A DNA stretch of 64,000 nucleotides from Dyadobacter linearis (GTDB taxonomy: Bacteria > Bacteroidota > Bacteroidia > Cytophagales > Spirosomataceae). The notes below the pieces were generated by a model. That model had not been told where the DNA came from and did no database searches. It saw nothing but the letters and a program-made list of their open reading frames with translations. How positions within the stretch are numbered: the stretch's first letter is position 1; every line of letters starts with the position of its first letter. This document shows positions 36,384-44,591 of the stretch, piece by piece. A program made the translations under genes and the position numbers. The stretch covers positions 1,364,001-1,428,000 of the forward strand of contig NZ_CAJRAU010000001.1 of assembly GCF_907165045.1 (NCBI RefSeq), written 5' to 3'.

Positions 36384-37352
36384 ATGAACTATTCAATAAA
36401 AATAGCGGGCTTATTCCTTTTTGGTCTAGCCTTCACATCTTGCCTGAAAGACGAGATGAACCTGGATCCTGATACTTCGACCAATGTAGTCGAATTCAAA
36501 AATCCGTCGAGCTTTGTGTCCCCCAGCGGAAGTACATATTCTCTGTATACCAGGGCATTTGATCTCGCCGACGAAAGTGAGTATCCGATCACTGTTAGTT
36601 ATTCAGGTGCAGATGTTGCGCCTAATGATATAACCGTAAACCTTGGAATAGATACATCAGCACTTAGTCAATATAACGAGGAGCAGCACACCGAGTATGA
36701 TCTAATTGAGCCAGCCGTTTATACAATGCCGACCTCTGTTGTGATTCCGAAAGGCCAGCGCACAGCTACTGTGACATTGAAAGTGATGCCCAACAAATTT
36801 GATTTCGAAAAGAGCTATGTGCTGCCGATTCAAATTCAGTCTGTGTCTTCCGGCGTAGTTAGCGGTAATTTTGGGACCATTCTTTTGAGTGTAAATGCTA
36901 AGAACAAGTATGACGGAGTTTACACTGTCACTAGCAAAATGGTAGACTATACCAATCCTGCATTTATCAGTATGTCGGAGCATGGAGATGCGCTTGAATA
37001 TACATTGGAGACTATTTCTGCTACTGAGTGTGTTGTAGTGGATTACATCTACTGGGGTTCTCCATTCATCCCGTTCTGGACTGGAACGGGCGTAAGCGGA
37101 TATGGTTCTTTCGCCCCGGTTGTGAAGTTTGATCCTGCGACTGATAAAATAGTAAGCGTTAGCAATTACTATGGGCAACCTGCCGGGAATACAAGGTCAG
37201 GTCAGCTTGATCCTACGGGCAAAAACGTATACGATGCGGCTGCTAAAAAAATAGAAATCAGTTACCGGATGATCCAGCCAAGCACAGTAGCTGCTCCGCC
37301 TCACATTCGCGCCAGCTGGGTAGATACATGGACGTTTAAAGCGCCAAGATAA
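36384..37352 (+). CDS. DUF1735-type surface lipoprotein
   Basis: 322 residues with a lipoprotein signal (lipobox FTSC near residue 20). An N-terminal DUF1735-like beta-sandwich domain (about 35-170) contains YPITVSYSGADVAPNDITV, a run predicted as Ig-like strands, and VVIPKGQRTATVTLKV. The C-terminal part (about 175-322) is a separate beta-rich domain without a recognised name. Proteins of this kind often accompany SusCD pairs and are thought to be surface glycan-binding or accessory proteins; that role is inferred. It is third in the susC-susD operon, which closes with the terminator at 37377. Confidence 0.85.
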   Translation: MNYSIKIAGLFLFGLAFTSCLKDEMNLDPDTSTNVVEFKNPSSFVSPSGSTYSLYTRAFDLADESEYPITVSYSGADVAPNDITVNLGIDTSALSQYNEEQHTEYDLIEPAVYTMPTSVVIPKGQRTATVTLKVMPNKFDFEKSYVLPIQIQSVSSGVVSGNFGTILLSVNAKNKYDGVYTVTSKMVDYTNPAFISMSEHGDALEYTLETISATECVVVDYIYWGSPFIPFWTGTGVSGYGSFAPVVKFDPATDKIVSVSNYYGQPAGNTRSGQLDPTGKNVYDAAAKKIEISYRMIQPSTVAAPPHIRASWVDTWTFKAPR

Positions 37353-37376
37353 TTTTAACTTCCTCAAGTAATTTTT

Positions 37377-37402
37377 AAAAGCCGGCCAATTGGTCGGCTT
37401 TT
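37377..37402 (+). terminator. Rho-independent terminator of the second susCD operon
   Basis: The stem AAAAGCCGGCC/GGTCGGCTTTT (one G-T pair) with an AATT loop ends in a T-run, 24 bp after the DUF1735 stop. Confidence 0.88.
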
Positions 37403-37455
37403 ATTATATTACAGCTCCTATTCTCTTATCTACCTTTCAATCAATCGTATAAACT

Positions 37456-37626
37456 ATGAAAACGTACCTTACGGTCTTTCGGATTTTGTCAATGATCTTA
37501 CTTGTGGGACTGATTGCTGTGCTGGTCTTGTTTCGGATCCAGAATTGGGAAATCAGTCCATTCTTCTATGGAGTGACGGGATTTCTATTGATGTCGGTGA
37601 TTATCGACAGCCTTAGAAACCGATAG
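37456..37626 (+). CDS. Small two-helix membrane protein, unknown function
   Basis: A 56-residue open frame from ATG to TAG. It has two hydrophobic segments (about residues 8-27 and 36-51) separated by the polar FRIQNWEISP, and a basic end (DSLRNR). It lies alone between a terminator and the alaA gene. Third-position codon use looks coding, with sensible composition. I do not recognise a family. It fills most of an otherwise empty 346-bp gap. Confidence 0.6.
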   Translation: MKTYLTVFRILSMILLVGLIAVLVLFRIQNWEISPFFYGVTGFLLMSVIIDSLRNR

Positions 37627-37665
37627 GCAAATCCCGCTCAGGATCGTCTGTTTGACATATTTGCT

Positions 37666-37673
37666 TAACTTTG
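37666..37673 (+). promoter_or_regulatory. -7 element for the alaA operon
   Basis: TAACTTTG matches TAnnTTTG and lies 25 nt before the alaA ATG. No clear -33 TTG is seen at 19-20 nt. Confidence 0.45.
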
Positions 37674-37698
37674 AAAAAATCGACCGAACAACAAAGTA

Positions 37699-38943
37699 AT
37701 GGAATTCCTCAAAAGCCAGCGCCTCAACAATCTCAAATATGAAATTCGTGGCGCTACTTACCAAAAAGCGCTGGAGCTTGAAAGTCAGGGTTATAAGATA
37801 CATAATCTGAATATCGGCAACCCCGCGCCATTTGGTTTCGATTCACCCGACGAGATCGTACACGATATCATCATGAATATGCGCAATGCGCAGGGTTATT
37901 CGGATTCGAGAGGACTTTTTGCCGCACGGAAAGCGGTCATGCATTACACACAAACGATCGGTATTCAGGATGTGGAGATCAATGATATCTTCATTGGAAA
38001 CGGAGTAAGTGAGCTGATCCTGCTTTCAATGCAGGCGCTGCTTAATCCGGGAGACGAAATCCTGGTTCCTTCGCCAGATTACCCGCTCTGGACCGCGTCA
38101 ATCGCTTTGAGCGGCGGTACTCCCGTGCACTATGTGTGCGACGAAGCCGCTGACTGGAATCCGGATCTGGACGATCTTGAAAAGAAAATCACTTCCCGTA
38201 CCAAAGGGATTGTTTTAATAAACCCTAATAACCCTACCGGCGCGGTATACGAAAAAGACGTATTGATACGCATTGCCAAAATCGCCGAAGAGCACGGGCT
38301 GATCATATTCTCCGACGAGATTTATGATAAGATTCTTTACGACGGGGCCGTGCATTATCCGATGGGCTCACTTGTAACCGATACGCTTTGCGTAAGCTAC
38401 GGCGGACTTTCCAAAAACTACCGCTCGGCTGGTTTTCGCGGCGGCTGGATGATTTTGAGCGGCGCGAAACACAAAGCAAAATCTTATTCAGAAGGTTTGC
38501 TGCTGCTCGCGAGCATGCGGCTTTGCGCGAATGTTCCCACTCAATATGCGATTCAAACTGCATTAGGAGGTTATCAGAGTGTCAAAGAGCTGGTTGCTCC
38601 TAGCGGGCGTTTGTACAAGCAAATGAATCTGATTTACGACCGGCTCGTTTCCATTCCAGGTATTTCCTGCGTAAAACCGAAAGGTTCGCTATATGTTTTT
38701 CCAAAAATTGATCTGAAAAAATTCGGTCTTAAAAACGATGAGAAGTTCGTTTACGACCTGTTAAGTGATCAGAAAGTATTGGTCGTGGCCGGCACCGGGT
38801 TCAACTACATTTCAGACGACCATTTCCGCATTGTTTTCCTGCCAACTGTCGACGAGCTGAACCAGGCGGCAGATAAGCTGGAATTCTTCCTTGAAAACCG
38901 ACGGGTATTGTCGACGCGCACCGTAGAAGATATGATCGTTTAG
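37699..38943 (+). CDS. alaA: Alanine-synthesising aminotransferase (AlaA type)
   Basis: 414 residues of the class I PLP aminotransferase fold and very similar to E. coli AlaA, including LNIGNPAPFGFDSPDEI, IGNGVSELI, PSPDYPLWTA and INPNNPTGAVY. The PLP lysine is Lys239 in GGLSKNYRSAGFRGGW, and Asp206 in FSDEIYDKI contacts the PLP ring nitrogen. It catalyses glutamate–pyruvate transamination to give alanine. It is cytosolic. The queuosine-precursor transporter follows after 5 bp and is likely co-transcribed. A short membrane protein precedes it. Confidence 0.93.
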   Translation: MEFLKSQRLNNLKYEIRGATYQKALELESQGYKIHNLNIGNPAPFGFDSPDEIVHDIIMNMRNAQGYSDSRGLFAARKAVMHYTQTIGIQDVEINDIFIGNGVSELILLSMQALLNPGDEILVPSPDYPLWTASIALSGGTPVHYVCDEAADWNPDLDDLEKKITSRTKGIVLINPNNPTGAVYEKDVLIRIAKIAEEHGLIIFSDEIYDKILYDGAVHYPMGSLVTDTLCVSYGGLSKNYRSAGFRGGWMILSGAKHKAKSYSEGLLLLASMRLCANVPTQYAIQTALGGYQSVKELVAPSGRLYKQMNLIYDRLVSIPGISCVKPKGSLYVFPKIDLKKFGLKNDEKFVYDLLSDQKVLVVAGTGFNYISDDHFRIVFLPTVDELNQAADKLEFFLENRRVLSTRTVEDMIV

Positions 38944-38948
38944 CGGCT

Positions 38949-39731
38949 ATGCAGGACTCTACGATTCAGGAAGCGAAAAAGCAGAAACTGTTTCTCGTGC
39001 TTTGCGGCATATTCCTGACCAACGCATTGATCGCAGAAATAACCGGCGGCAAAATCTTTTCCGTAGAAGGATTATTGGGAATTCCGCCTGCGAATCTCCT
39101 CATAGGCGGTCAGCGGCTGGATTTCAATATGACCGCAGGCGTTGTAAACTGGCCGGTCGTATTTATCACTTCGGATATTATCAACGAGTATTTCGGTAAA
39201 AAAGGGGTCAAAAGAATATCCTACCTCACAGCCGCGTTGATCGTTTACACTTTCATCACCATATTCGCCGCTACCAAGCTTCCACCGGCACAATTCTGGC
39301 TGGATCTGAACAATACCGATTCTTCGGGTAATGTGTTCAATATCAATGATGCATTTGCCAAAATTTTCAATCAGGGGCTCGGGATTATGATCGGCTCGAT
39401 CACCGCATTTTTACTTGGGCAGCTATTGGATGTATTTGTTTTCAGCTGGCTGCGCAGGAAAACGGGTAACCGTTTCATCTGGCTCAGGGCAACAGGCTCG
39501 ACCATGTTTTCGCAGCTGGTCGACAGCTTTATCGTGATCACAATTGCTTTTTATGTGTTCGGCAACTGGGATTTGAAGCAGGTATTTTCGGTAGGTTCTA
39601 TCAATTATTTATATAAAGCGGCAGTCGCTATTTTGCTCACACCAGTATTGTATATTGCTCATTATCTGATTGATAATTACCTCGGCAAAGAATATGCGGA
39701 AGAATTATCGCACCGCGCAGCTCACGAATAG
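38949..39731 (+). CDS. Queuosine precursor transporter (QPTR/YhhQ, VUT family)
   Basis: 260 residues with about six transmembrane segments. Family hallmarks are FLTNALIAEITGGKIFSV in the first helix, VNWPVVFITSDIINEYFGKK, and WLRATGSTMFSQLVDSFIVI, with the conserved polar residues inside the membrane. The family imports preQ0/preQ1 or queuine-type precursors for tRNA modification. It sits 5 bp after alaA and converges on an RNA methyltransferase gene, with only 6 bp between stops. No other queuosine genes are in the window. Confidence 0.92.
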   Translation: MQDSTIQEAKKQKLFLVLCGIFLTNALIAEITGGKIFSVEGLLGIPPANLLIGGQRLDFNMTAGVVNWPVVFITSDIINEYFGKKGVKRISYLTAALIVYTFITIFAATKLPPAQFWLDLNNTDSSGNVFNINDAFAKIFNQGLGIMIGSITAFLLGQLLDVFVFSWLRRKTGNRFIWLRATGSTMFSQLVDSFIVITIAFYVFGNWDLKQVFSVGSINYLYKAAVAILLTPVLYIAHYLIDNYLGKEYAEELSHRAAHE

Positions 39732-39737
39732 AGACCT

Positions 39738-40499
39738 TTATTTACCCGAAATCTGACGGGACATATTATCCAGAATAATAGCGGTAGCAATGCCGGCATT
39801 CAGCGATTCGGCCTCTCCTATTCTTGGAATTGTGATTTTGGCAGTAACAAATTTCTCAACTTCCGGGCTAATTCCATTCGATTCATTTCCCATAATTATA
39901 AACCCGCCGATTGCCGGAAACTGGAATTCGTAAAGTGACTCTCCGCCTAAAAAAGCACCCGCCACAGATTTCCCGGCAGCCTGATCGGCAAGGTAAGTGG
40001 TGAGGTCGGTGTAAAAATGCTGGACGCGGGTAAATGAACCTTTGCTCGCGGCGATCACTTTGGGGTTGTAGAAATCGGTGGTATCTTCTGAACAAACGAT
40101 CTTTTGAATGCCGTACCAATCTGCCACCCTGACGATCGTACCGAGGTTTCCAGGGTCGCGGATATCGTCCAGAACCAATACAAATTCAGGTTCCTGGTAA
40201 GACAAAAATTCGTTTTCCTTCGTTCTAGCAACTGCCAGACAAGAGTCGTTGGTTTGAAATGAACCCAATCCTTCCAGTTCCTGTGCAGTTACCGTTTCTG
40301 CTTCGGCGCTATTGCGGGATAAAATAGTTGAGTATTTTTGCTGAAATTCCTGTGTCGCCAATACAAACTCAATTTCATAGTCAGAATCCAGCAGCTCTAA
40401 AACACTTTTGGCGCCTTCGACGATAAAAGCTTGACTCAACTGCCTGTATTTCTTTACTTTAAGCGAGTTTATATACTTAATACGATTTTTTGAAAGCAT
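39738..40499 (-). CDS. TrmH/SpoU-family RNA 2'-O-methyltransferase
   Basis: 253 residues. The N-terminal substrate-binding domain (about 1-95) starts MLSKNRIKYINSLKVKKYR. It is followed by the SPOUT domain with its three motifs: LDDIRDPGNLGTIVR (motif 1), FIIMGNESNGIS (motif 2) and ITIPRIGEAESLNAGIATAI (motif 3). It methylates a ribose in rRNA or tRNA using SAM; the target cannot be told. Its start codon lies inside the first codons of the divergent TamL gene, so the two promoters must overlap the opposing coding sequences. Confidence 0.93.
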   Translation of the reverse strand: MLSKNRIKYINSLKVKKYRQLSQAFIVEGAKSVLELLDSDYEIEFVLATQEFQQKYSTILSRNSAEAETVTAQELEGLGSFQTNDSCLAVARTKENEFLSYQEPEFVLVLDDIRDPGNLGTIVRVADWYGIQKIVCSEDTTDFYNPKVIAASKGSFTRVQHFYTDLTTYLADQAAGKSVAGAFLGGESLYEFQFPAIGGFIIMGNESNGISPEVEKFVTAKITIPRIGEAESLNAGIATAIILDNMSRQISGK

Positions 40500-42958
40500 T
40501 GAATATCAATTGTAGGGTTACATACAGCTTGCTCATTTTCCTTGTTTTCACAGGATTGTTGTCCTGCGCACCCAAGTCCACCACAAACAAAAATTATTAC
40601 CTCGGCACTTCTTCCATCAAAGGCAATCGCATCGTGAACGATTCGGAACTGGACGGGTTGATCCCTCAAAAACCAAACCGCAGGTTACTCGGGCTCCCTG
40701 TTTTTCCTTATGTGGGCCTCTACCGCTTCGGCGAGATTTTCTATAACCGCGAGGAGAAGCAGCGCAAGGTGATCGAGGTGACGCAAAATTATCAGAAAGA
40801 ATCCCGTATTCACGAAAACGACCCTAAAAAGCTGGGCAGAATTCAGCGGCGGTATGCCAAAAAGCTTGAAAAGGCGCAGATAAGAGCCACCCAGGGCAAC
40901 TTCTGGATGCGGGTTCTGGGCGAAATGCCAGTTTATTACCAGCAGGACGAAGTGGTTCAAAATGCAGAAAAAATGCAGCGGTACCTGTACAACAATGGCT
41001 TTTTTGAAGCAAAAGTCAGTTTCAAACCAGATACTATTTTCAACAGGATCCGGGTTAATTATCTTGTAACGGAAAATAAACCGACCATTATCCGTGACGT
41101 ATACTACCAGGTGAAAAACTACTTCGCCGATAGTATTATCAATGCAAATTCGAAAACCGCCGCATTAATCGGAAAGAAAAGGTATGATGGGGACGCGTTT
41201 GAGGAAGAGCGTATCCGGATCGAAACCTTGCTTAGGAACCAGGGTTATATGGAGTTTTCGAGGCAAAATGTCTCGTATCTGGTCAACGATACAATTACCA
41301 ATGTGTTGACAGACAGCAGTTTCAAGTCAGTTGATGTCAATGTAAATGTTGAAATGCCCGTGAAAGACAACAAGGGTGTGCGGTACAAGATCAATTCGGT
41401 TCAATTTGAGGTTTTGCCGCCTGTGGGCATTCCTGATTCACTTTTTGCACGAGATACCAGCACTTTTAATGGGATCCGGTATTCTTTTGTGGATAAAAAA
41501 TTCTCGAGAAAAATTCTCGACAGCAAGATCCAGGTCAGGCCAGGAGATTATTATAGTCAGGATAAAGAGCGAGGTACCCAGCAGCAACTATCTCTCACCG
41601 ACCAGTTTGACTTTGTGAATTACAGTTATACACTCGATTCTTCCGGGGCGGGTATTAATAGTTATTTCAAAGTGATCCCGCTTGAAAAATATCAGATCTC
41701 CACGGATGTGGGGCTGAATGTAATACAGCTGCAAGGCGCGCCGGGGCCTTTTGCGAGTTTGTCTTACAAGATCCGGAATGTATTTAACGGACTTGAAAAC
41801 TTCGAAGCCAATGTACGAGGTGGTATTGAGCTCGTCCCCGGATTTTTAGGAGATCAGGATATTTACCGGAGTGAAGAAATTGGTTTGAATACTTCCCTGA
41901 TATTTCCGAGGTTACTCACTCCGGGCAACTTTTTACAGCGCCGCACGTCCAAATATAATCCACGGACGCAAGTTGGGGTTGGATACAACTACGTGAACCG
42001 GCCTGAATATACCCGGACCAATCTGAAAATGGCGATGACCTACTCTTGGCAGCCTACGAGTAAAACGCTATTCAACCTATCCCTGGTTGATCTTAATATT
42101 TTGAACACCCAGAATATCCGCCCGGATTTTCAAAACCTGCTTGACACGTTGTTTTTACAAGGTAATAACCTGATTAACAGCTTCAACAAATCTTTTGTAT
42201 CCGATATTAACGCCAATTTCATTTACAATACCAATGCATTGATGGGGCGTCAGAAAAAGGCCACGTATTTCAGGGTTGCACTGGAATCTGGCGGCACCTC
42301 GCTGAATGTATTACCGAAGCAGCAGGATCTGATCCGAAGTGTTTTCAAAGACTTACAATTTTACAAATACCTGCGTTTAAATGCCGATTATCGGAGGTAC
42401 TGGCCCGTTGGAAAGAGATCTGCCTTTGTCGCCAGGGTGAATACCGGGGCGATTTACAGCTACGGCGACAGCAAAGTGCCACCTTATGAAAAGTACTTTT
42501 TTGCAGGCGGCTCAAATAGTTTGCGTGCGTGGCTTCCGCGCCGGCTTGGTCCTGGCTCCTCGCCTCCGCGTAAAACTTTCAACAATCTCACAATTGAATC
42601 GCCCGGCGAGTTCCTGCTCGAAGGTAATCTGGAATGGCGCGGGTATCTGGCTAATTTCTTCGGCGACATCAACTATGCACTCTTTCTCGACGCCGGAAAT
42701 GTCTGGAACCTCAATAGTACTGCCGCAGCATCTCAGAAGTTTGACGCGCAAAGTTTCGGACGTGAAATTGCAGTAGGTACCGGGTTCGGTATCCGTTATG
42801 ATCTCTCATTTTTTATCCTGCGATTTGATTTTGGTATCAAAGTCTACGATCCTGCGGTTCAGAAGTTTGTGCTCGATGAGCTGCAATTCAAAAGGCTCTT
42901 CAACCGCACACAATCGAATTTCCTTAATATTAATTTGGGTGTAGGCTACCCCTTCTGA
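40490..42958 (+). CDS. tamL: TamL-type lipoprotein of the BamA/TamA outer-membrane assembly family
   Basis: 822 residues with a lipoprotein signal (lipobox GLLSC, then APKS). POTRA-like domains cover about 30-380 (MQRYLYNNGFFEAKV, IETLLRNQGYMEFSR), and a C-terminal bacterial-surface-antigen barrel ends in YDLSFFILRFDFGIKV. BamA-family features such as FFAGGSNSLRAW are present. The lipid anchor distinguishes Bacteroidota TamL from proteobacterial TamA. It works with a TamB-like protein, which is not in this window. Start: both candidates are TTG (40490 and 40499), and no ATG exists before the lipobox. The first 10 bases overlap the divergent methyltransferase gene. Confidence 0.85.
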   Translation: MKALNINCRVTYSLLIFLVFTGLLSCAPKSTTNKNYYLGTSSIKGNRIVNDSELDGLIPQKPNRRLLGLPVFPYVGLYRFGEIFYNREEKQRKVIEVTQNYQKESRIHENDPKKLGRIQRRYAKKLEKAQIRATQGNFWMRVLGEMPVYYQQDEVVQNAEKMQRYLYNNGFFEAKVSFKPDTIFNRIRVNYLVTENKPTIIRDVYYQVKNYFADSIINANSKTAALIGKKRYDGDAFEEERIRIETLLRNQGYMEFSRQNVSYLVNDTITNVLTDSSFKSVDVNVNVEMPVKDNKGVRYKINSVQFEVLPPVGIPDSLFARDTSTFNGIRYSFVDKKFSRKILDSKIQVRPGDYYSQDKERGTQQQLSLTDQFDFVNYSYTLDSSGAGINSYFKVIPLEKYQISTDVGLNVIQLQGAPGPFASLSYKIRNVFNGLENFEANVRGGIELVPGFLGDQDIYRSEEIGLNTSLIFPRLLTPGNFLQRRTSKYNPRTQVGVGYNYVNRPEYTRTNLKMAMTYSWQPTSKTLFNLSLVDLNILNTQNIRPDFQNLLDTLFLQGNNLINSFNKSFVSDINANFIYNTNALMGRQKKATYFRVALESGGTSLNVLPKQQDLIRSVFKDLQFYKYLRLNADYRRYWPVGKRSAFVARVNTGAIYSYGDSKVPPYEKYFFAGGSNSLRAWLPRRLGPGSSPPRKTFNNLTIESPGEFLLEGNLEWRGYLANFFGDINYALFLDAGNVWNLNSTAAASQKFDAQSFGREIAVGTGFGIRYDLSFFILRFDFGIKVYDPAVQKFVLDELQFKRLFNRTQSNFLNINLGVGYPF

Positions 42959-42983
42959 TTTTGGTTTGAGCGGTTCGTTTCCA

Positions 42984-43024
42984 TGACAGTTTGTCAGTTT
43001 TTCTTCGATTTCTTCCTATATTTG
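42984..43024 (+). promoter_or_regulatory. Palindrome plus -7 box of the miaB promoter
   Basis: TGACA-GTT-TGTCA (42984-42996) is an inverted repeat. An exact -7 box TATATTTG (43017-43024) follows after 20 nt. The right half-site TGTCA thus covers the -33 region, the place for a regulator or an alternative -33 contact. Confidence 0.6.
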
Positions 43025-43045
43025 TATTCTTTCGGTGTATTCAAA

Positions 43046-43090
43046 ATGAACCCGAAAGTGATTAAAGCTGCATTAACGCAGCGATTTTAA
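43046..43090 (+). other. Possible leader peptide and hairpin before miaB
   Basis: The leader between the -7 box and miaB contains a 14-codon frame ([14 protein letters not shown], then TAA). Inside it is an inverted repeat, GCTGC-N6-GCAGC (43067-43082). The frame ends 19 nt before the miaB ATG. It could be chance; no translation signal is clear. Confidence 0.3.
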
Positions 43091-43109
43091 GTGCCTAAGA
43101 ATCCTTCCG

Positions 43110-44543
43110 ATGGAGCAGAAAATTGTCAGTTCACTAAAAATATTGACCGACGCAGATAAAGAGGCGTGTGAGACCGTGCGTGTTTCGGAAAACGAGCCTG
43201 CGATCGGCAAAAAGAGGCTTTTTATAGAAAGTTACGGCTGTCAGATGAATTTTTCAGACAGCGAAATTGTGGCCTCCGTCATGCGTGATGCAGGCTACGC
43301 GACTACTTCCGATGAGCAGCATGCAGATGTCATATTTTTGAATACCTGTGCGATCCGCGATAATGCGGAGCAGAAAGTACGGAACAGGTTGAGGCATTTG
43401 AATTTCCTGAAACTGAAAAAGCCAGGCATGCTGATCGGCGTCCTGGGCTGTATGGCGGAAAGGCTCAAAACACAGCTGCTGGAAGAAGAGCAAATGGTTG
43501 ATATCGTGACCGGCCCGGATGCTTACCGCGATCTGCCGAGACTGGTACAGGAAGCTGAAACCGGCCAAAAAGGCGTGAACGTTTTTCTTTCACGCGAAGA
43601 AACATACGCCGACATTTCTCCGATCAGGCTGAATTCCAATGGCGTGACGGCGCTCGTTTCGATCATGCGCGGCTGCGACAATATGTGTAGCTTTTGCGTG
43701 GTACCGCTTACACGTGGCCGGGAACGCAGCCGCGACCCATATTCGATCGTAAAAGAATCGCGTGACCTTTTTGAACGTGGCTACCGTGAAGTTACCCTCC
43801 TGGGACAGAATGTGGATAGCTACAAATGGGAGAACAAAGTAAATTTTGCGCAGCTCCTGGAAATGGTCGCGTTGATAGATCCCGACCTGCGTGTGCGGTT
43901 CAGTACCTCGCACCCGAAAGATATTACCGACGAGGTTTTATACACCATTAAAAAGTACGACAACATTTGCAACTACATCCATTTGCCCGCGCAAAGTGGC
44001 AATAGCAGGGTTTTGGAAATGATGAACCGGACTTACAACCGCGAATGGTACCTGGAAAGAATTGACAGTATTCGCCGGATCATCGGCGAGGATTGCGGTA
44101 TTTCTCACGATCTGATCTCCGGTTTTTGCTCGGAAACAGAAGAAGAGCACCAGGATTCGATCTCGCTGCTGGAATATGTCCGTTTCGATTTCGGGTATAT
44201 GTTCTCCTATTCCGAGCGGCCGGGTACACTGGCTGCGAAGAAATATGCGGATGATATTCCGGCGGATGTGAAGCAGCGAAGACTGGCGGAGATCATTGAA
44301 GTGCAGCAAAGGATTTCACTCGAAAGAAATCAACGATTGATCGGTACCGTGCAAAAAGTGCTGGTTGAAGGGACTTCCAAACGTTCTGAAAATGATTTTT
44401 CGGGAAGAATGGACCAGAATAAGCGCGTCATTTTTCCGCGCGAGCATTACAAAATAGGTGATTATGTAAATGTAATGATCACCGAATGCACCGCAGCAAC
44501 CCTTAAAGGAAAAGCTTTGACAGAGGTTGAGGCCATTTTTTAA
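43110..44543 (+). CDS. miaB: tRNA-2-methylthio-N6-dimethylallyladenosine synthase
   Basis: 477 residues. The N-terminal MTTase domain holds Cys44 (ESYGCQMN), Cys80 (NTCAIR) and Cys114 (LGCMAE), binding one 4Fe-4S cluster. The radical SAM motif is Cys189-x3-Cys193-x2-Cys196 ([11 protein letters not shown]), and the TRAM domain is at the C terminus. It adds the methylthio group to i6A37 in tRNAs. It heads a same-strand run with the sigma-54 activator, lptE, a TPR-like gene and secG. Confidence 0.97.
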   Translation: MEQKIVSSLKILTDADKEACETVRVSENEPAIGKKRLFIESYGCQMNFSDSEIVASVMRDAGYATTSDEQHADVIFLNTCAIRDNAEQKVRNRLRHLNFLKLKKPGMLIGVLGCMAERLKTQLLEEEQMVDIVTGPDAYRDLPRLVQEAETGQKGVNVFLSREETYADISPIRLNSNGVTALVSIMRGCDNMCSFCVVPLTRGRERSRDPYSIVKESRDLFERGYREVTLLGQNVDSYKWENKVNFAQLLEMVALIDPDLRVRFSTSHPKDITDEVLYTIKKYDNICNYIHLPAQSGNSRVLEMMNRTYNREWYLERIDSIRRIIGEDCGISHDLISGFCSETEEEHQDSISLLEYVRFDFGYMFSYSERPGTLAAKKYADDIPADVKQRRLAEIIEVQQRISLERNQRLIGTVQKVLVEGTSKRSENDFSGRMDQNKRVIFPREHYKIGDYVNVMITECTAATLKGKALTEVEAIF

Positions 44544-44591
44544 ACCCTTGCACAGCTAAAAGTCAGCGGCTGGTAGGATATCGCTATTTGA

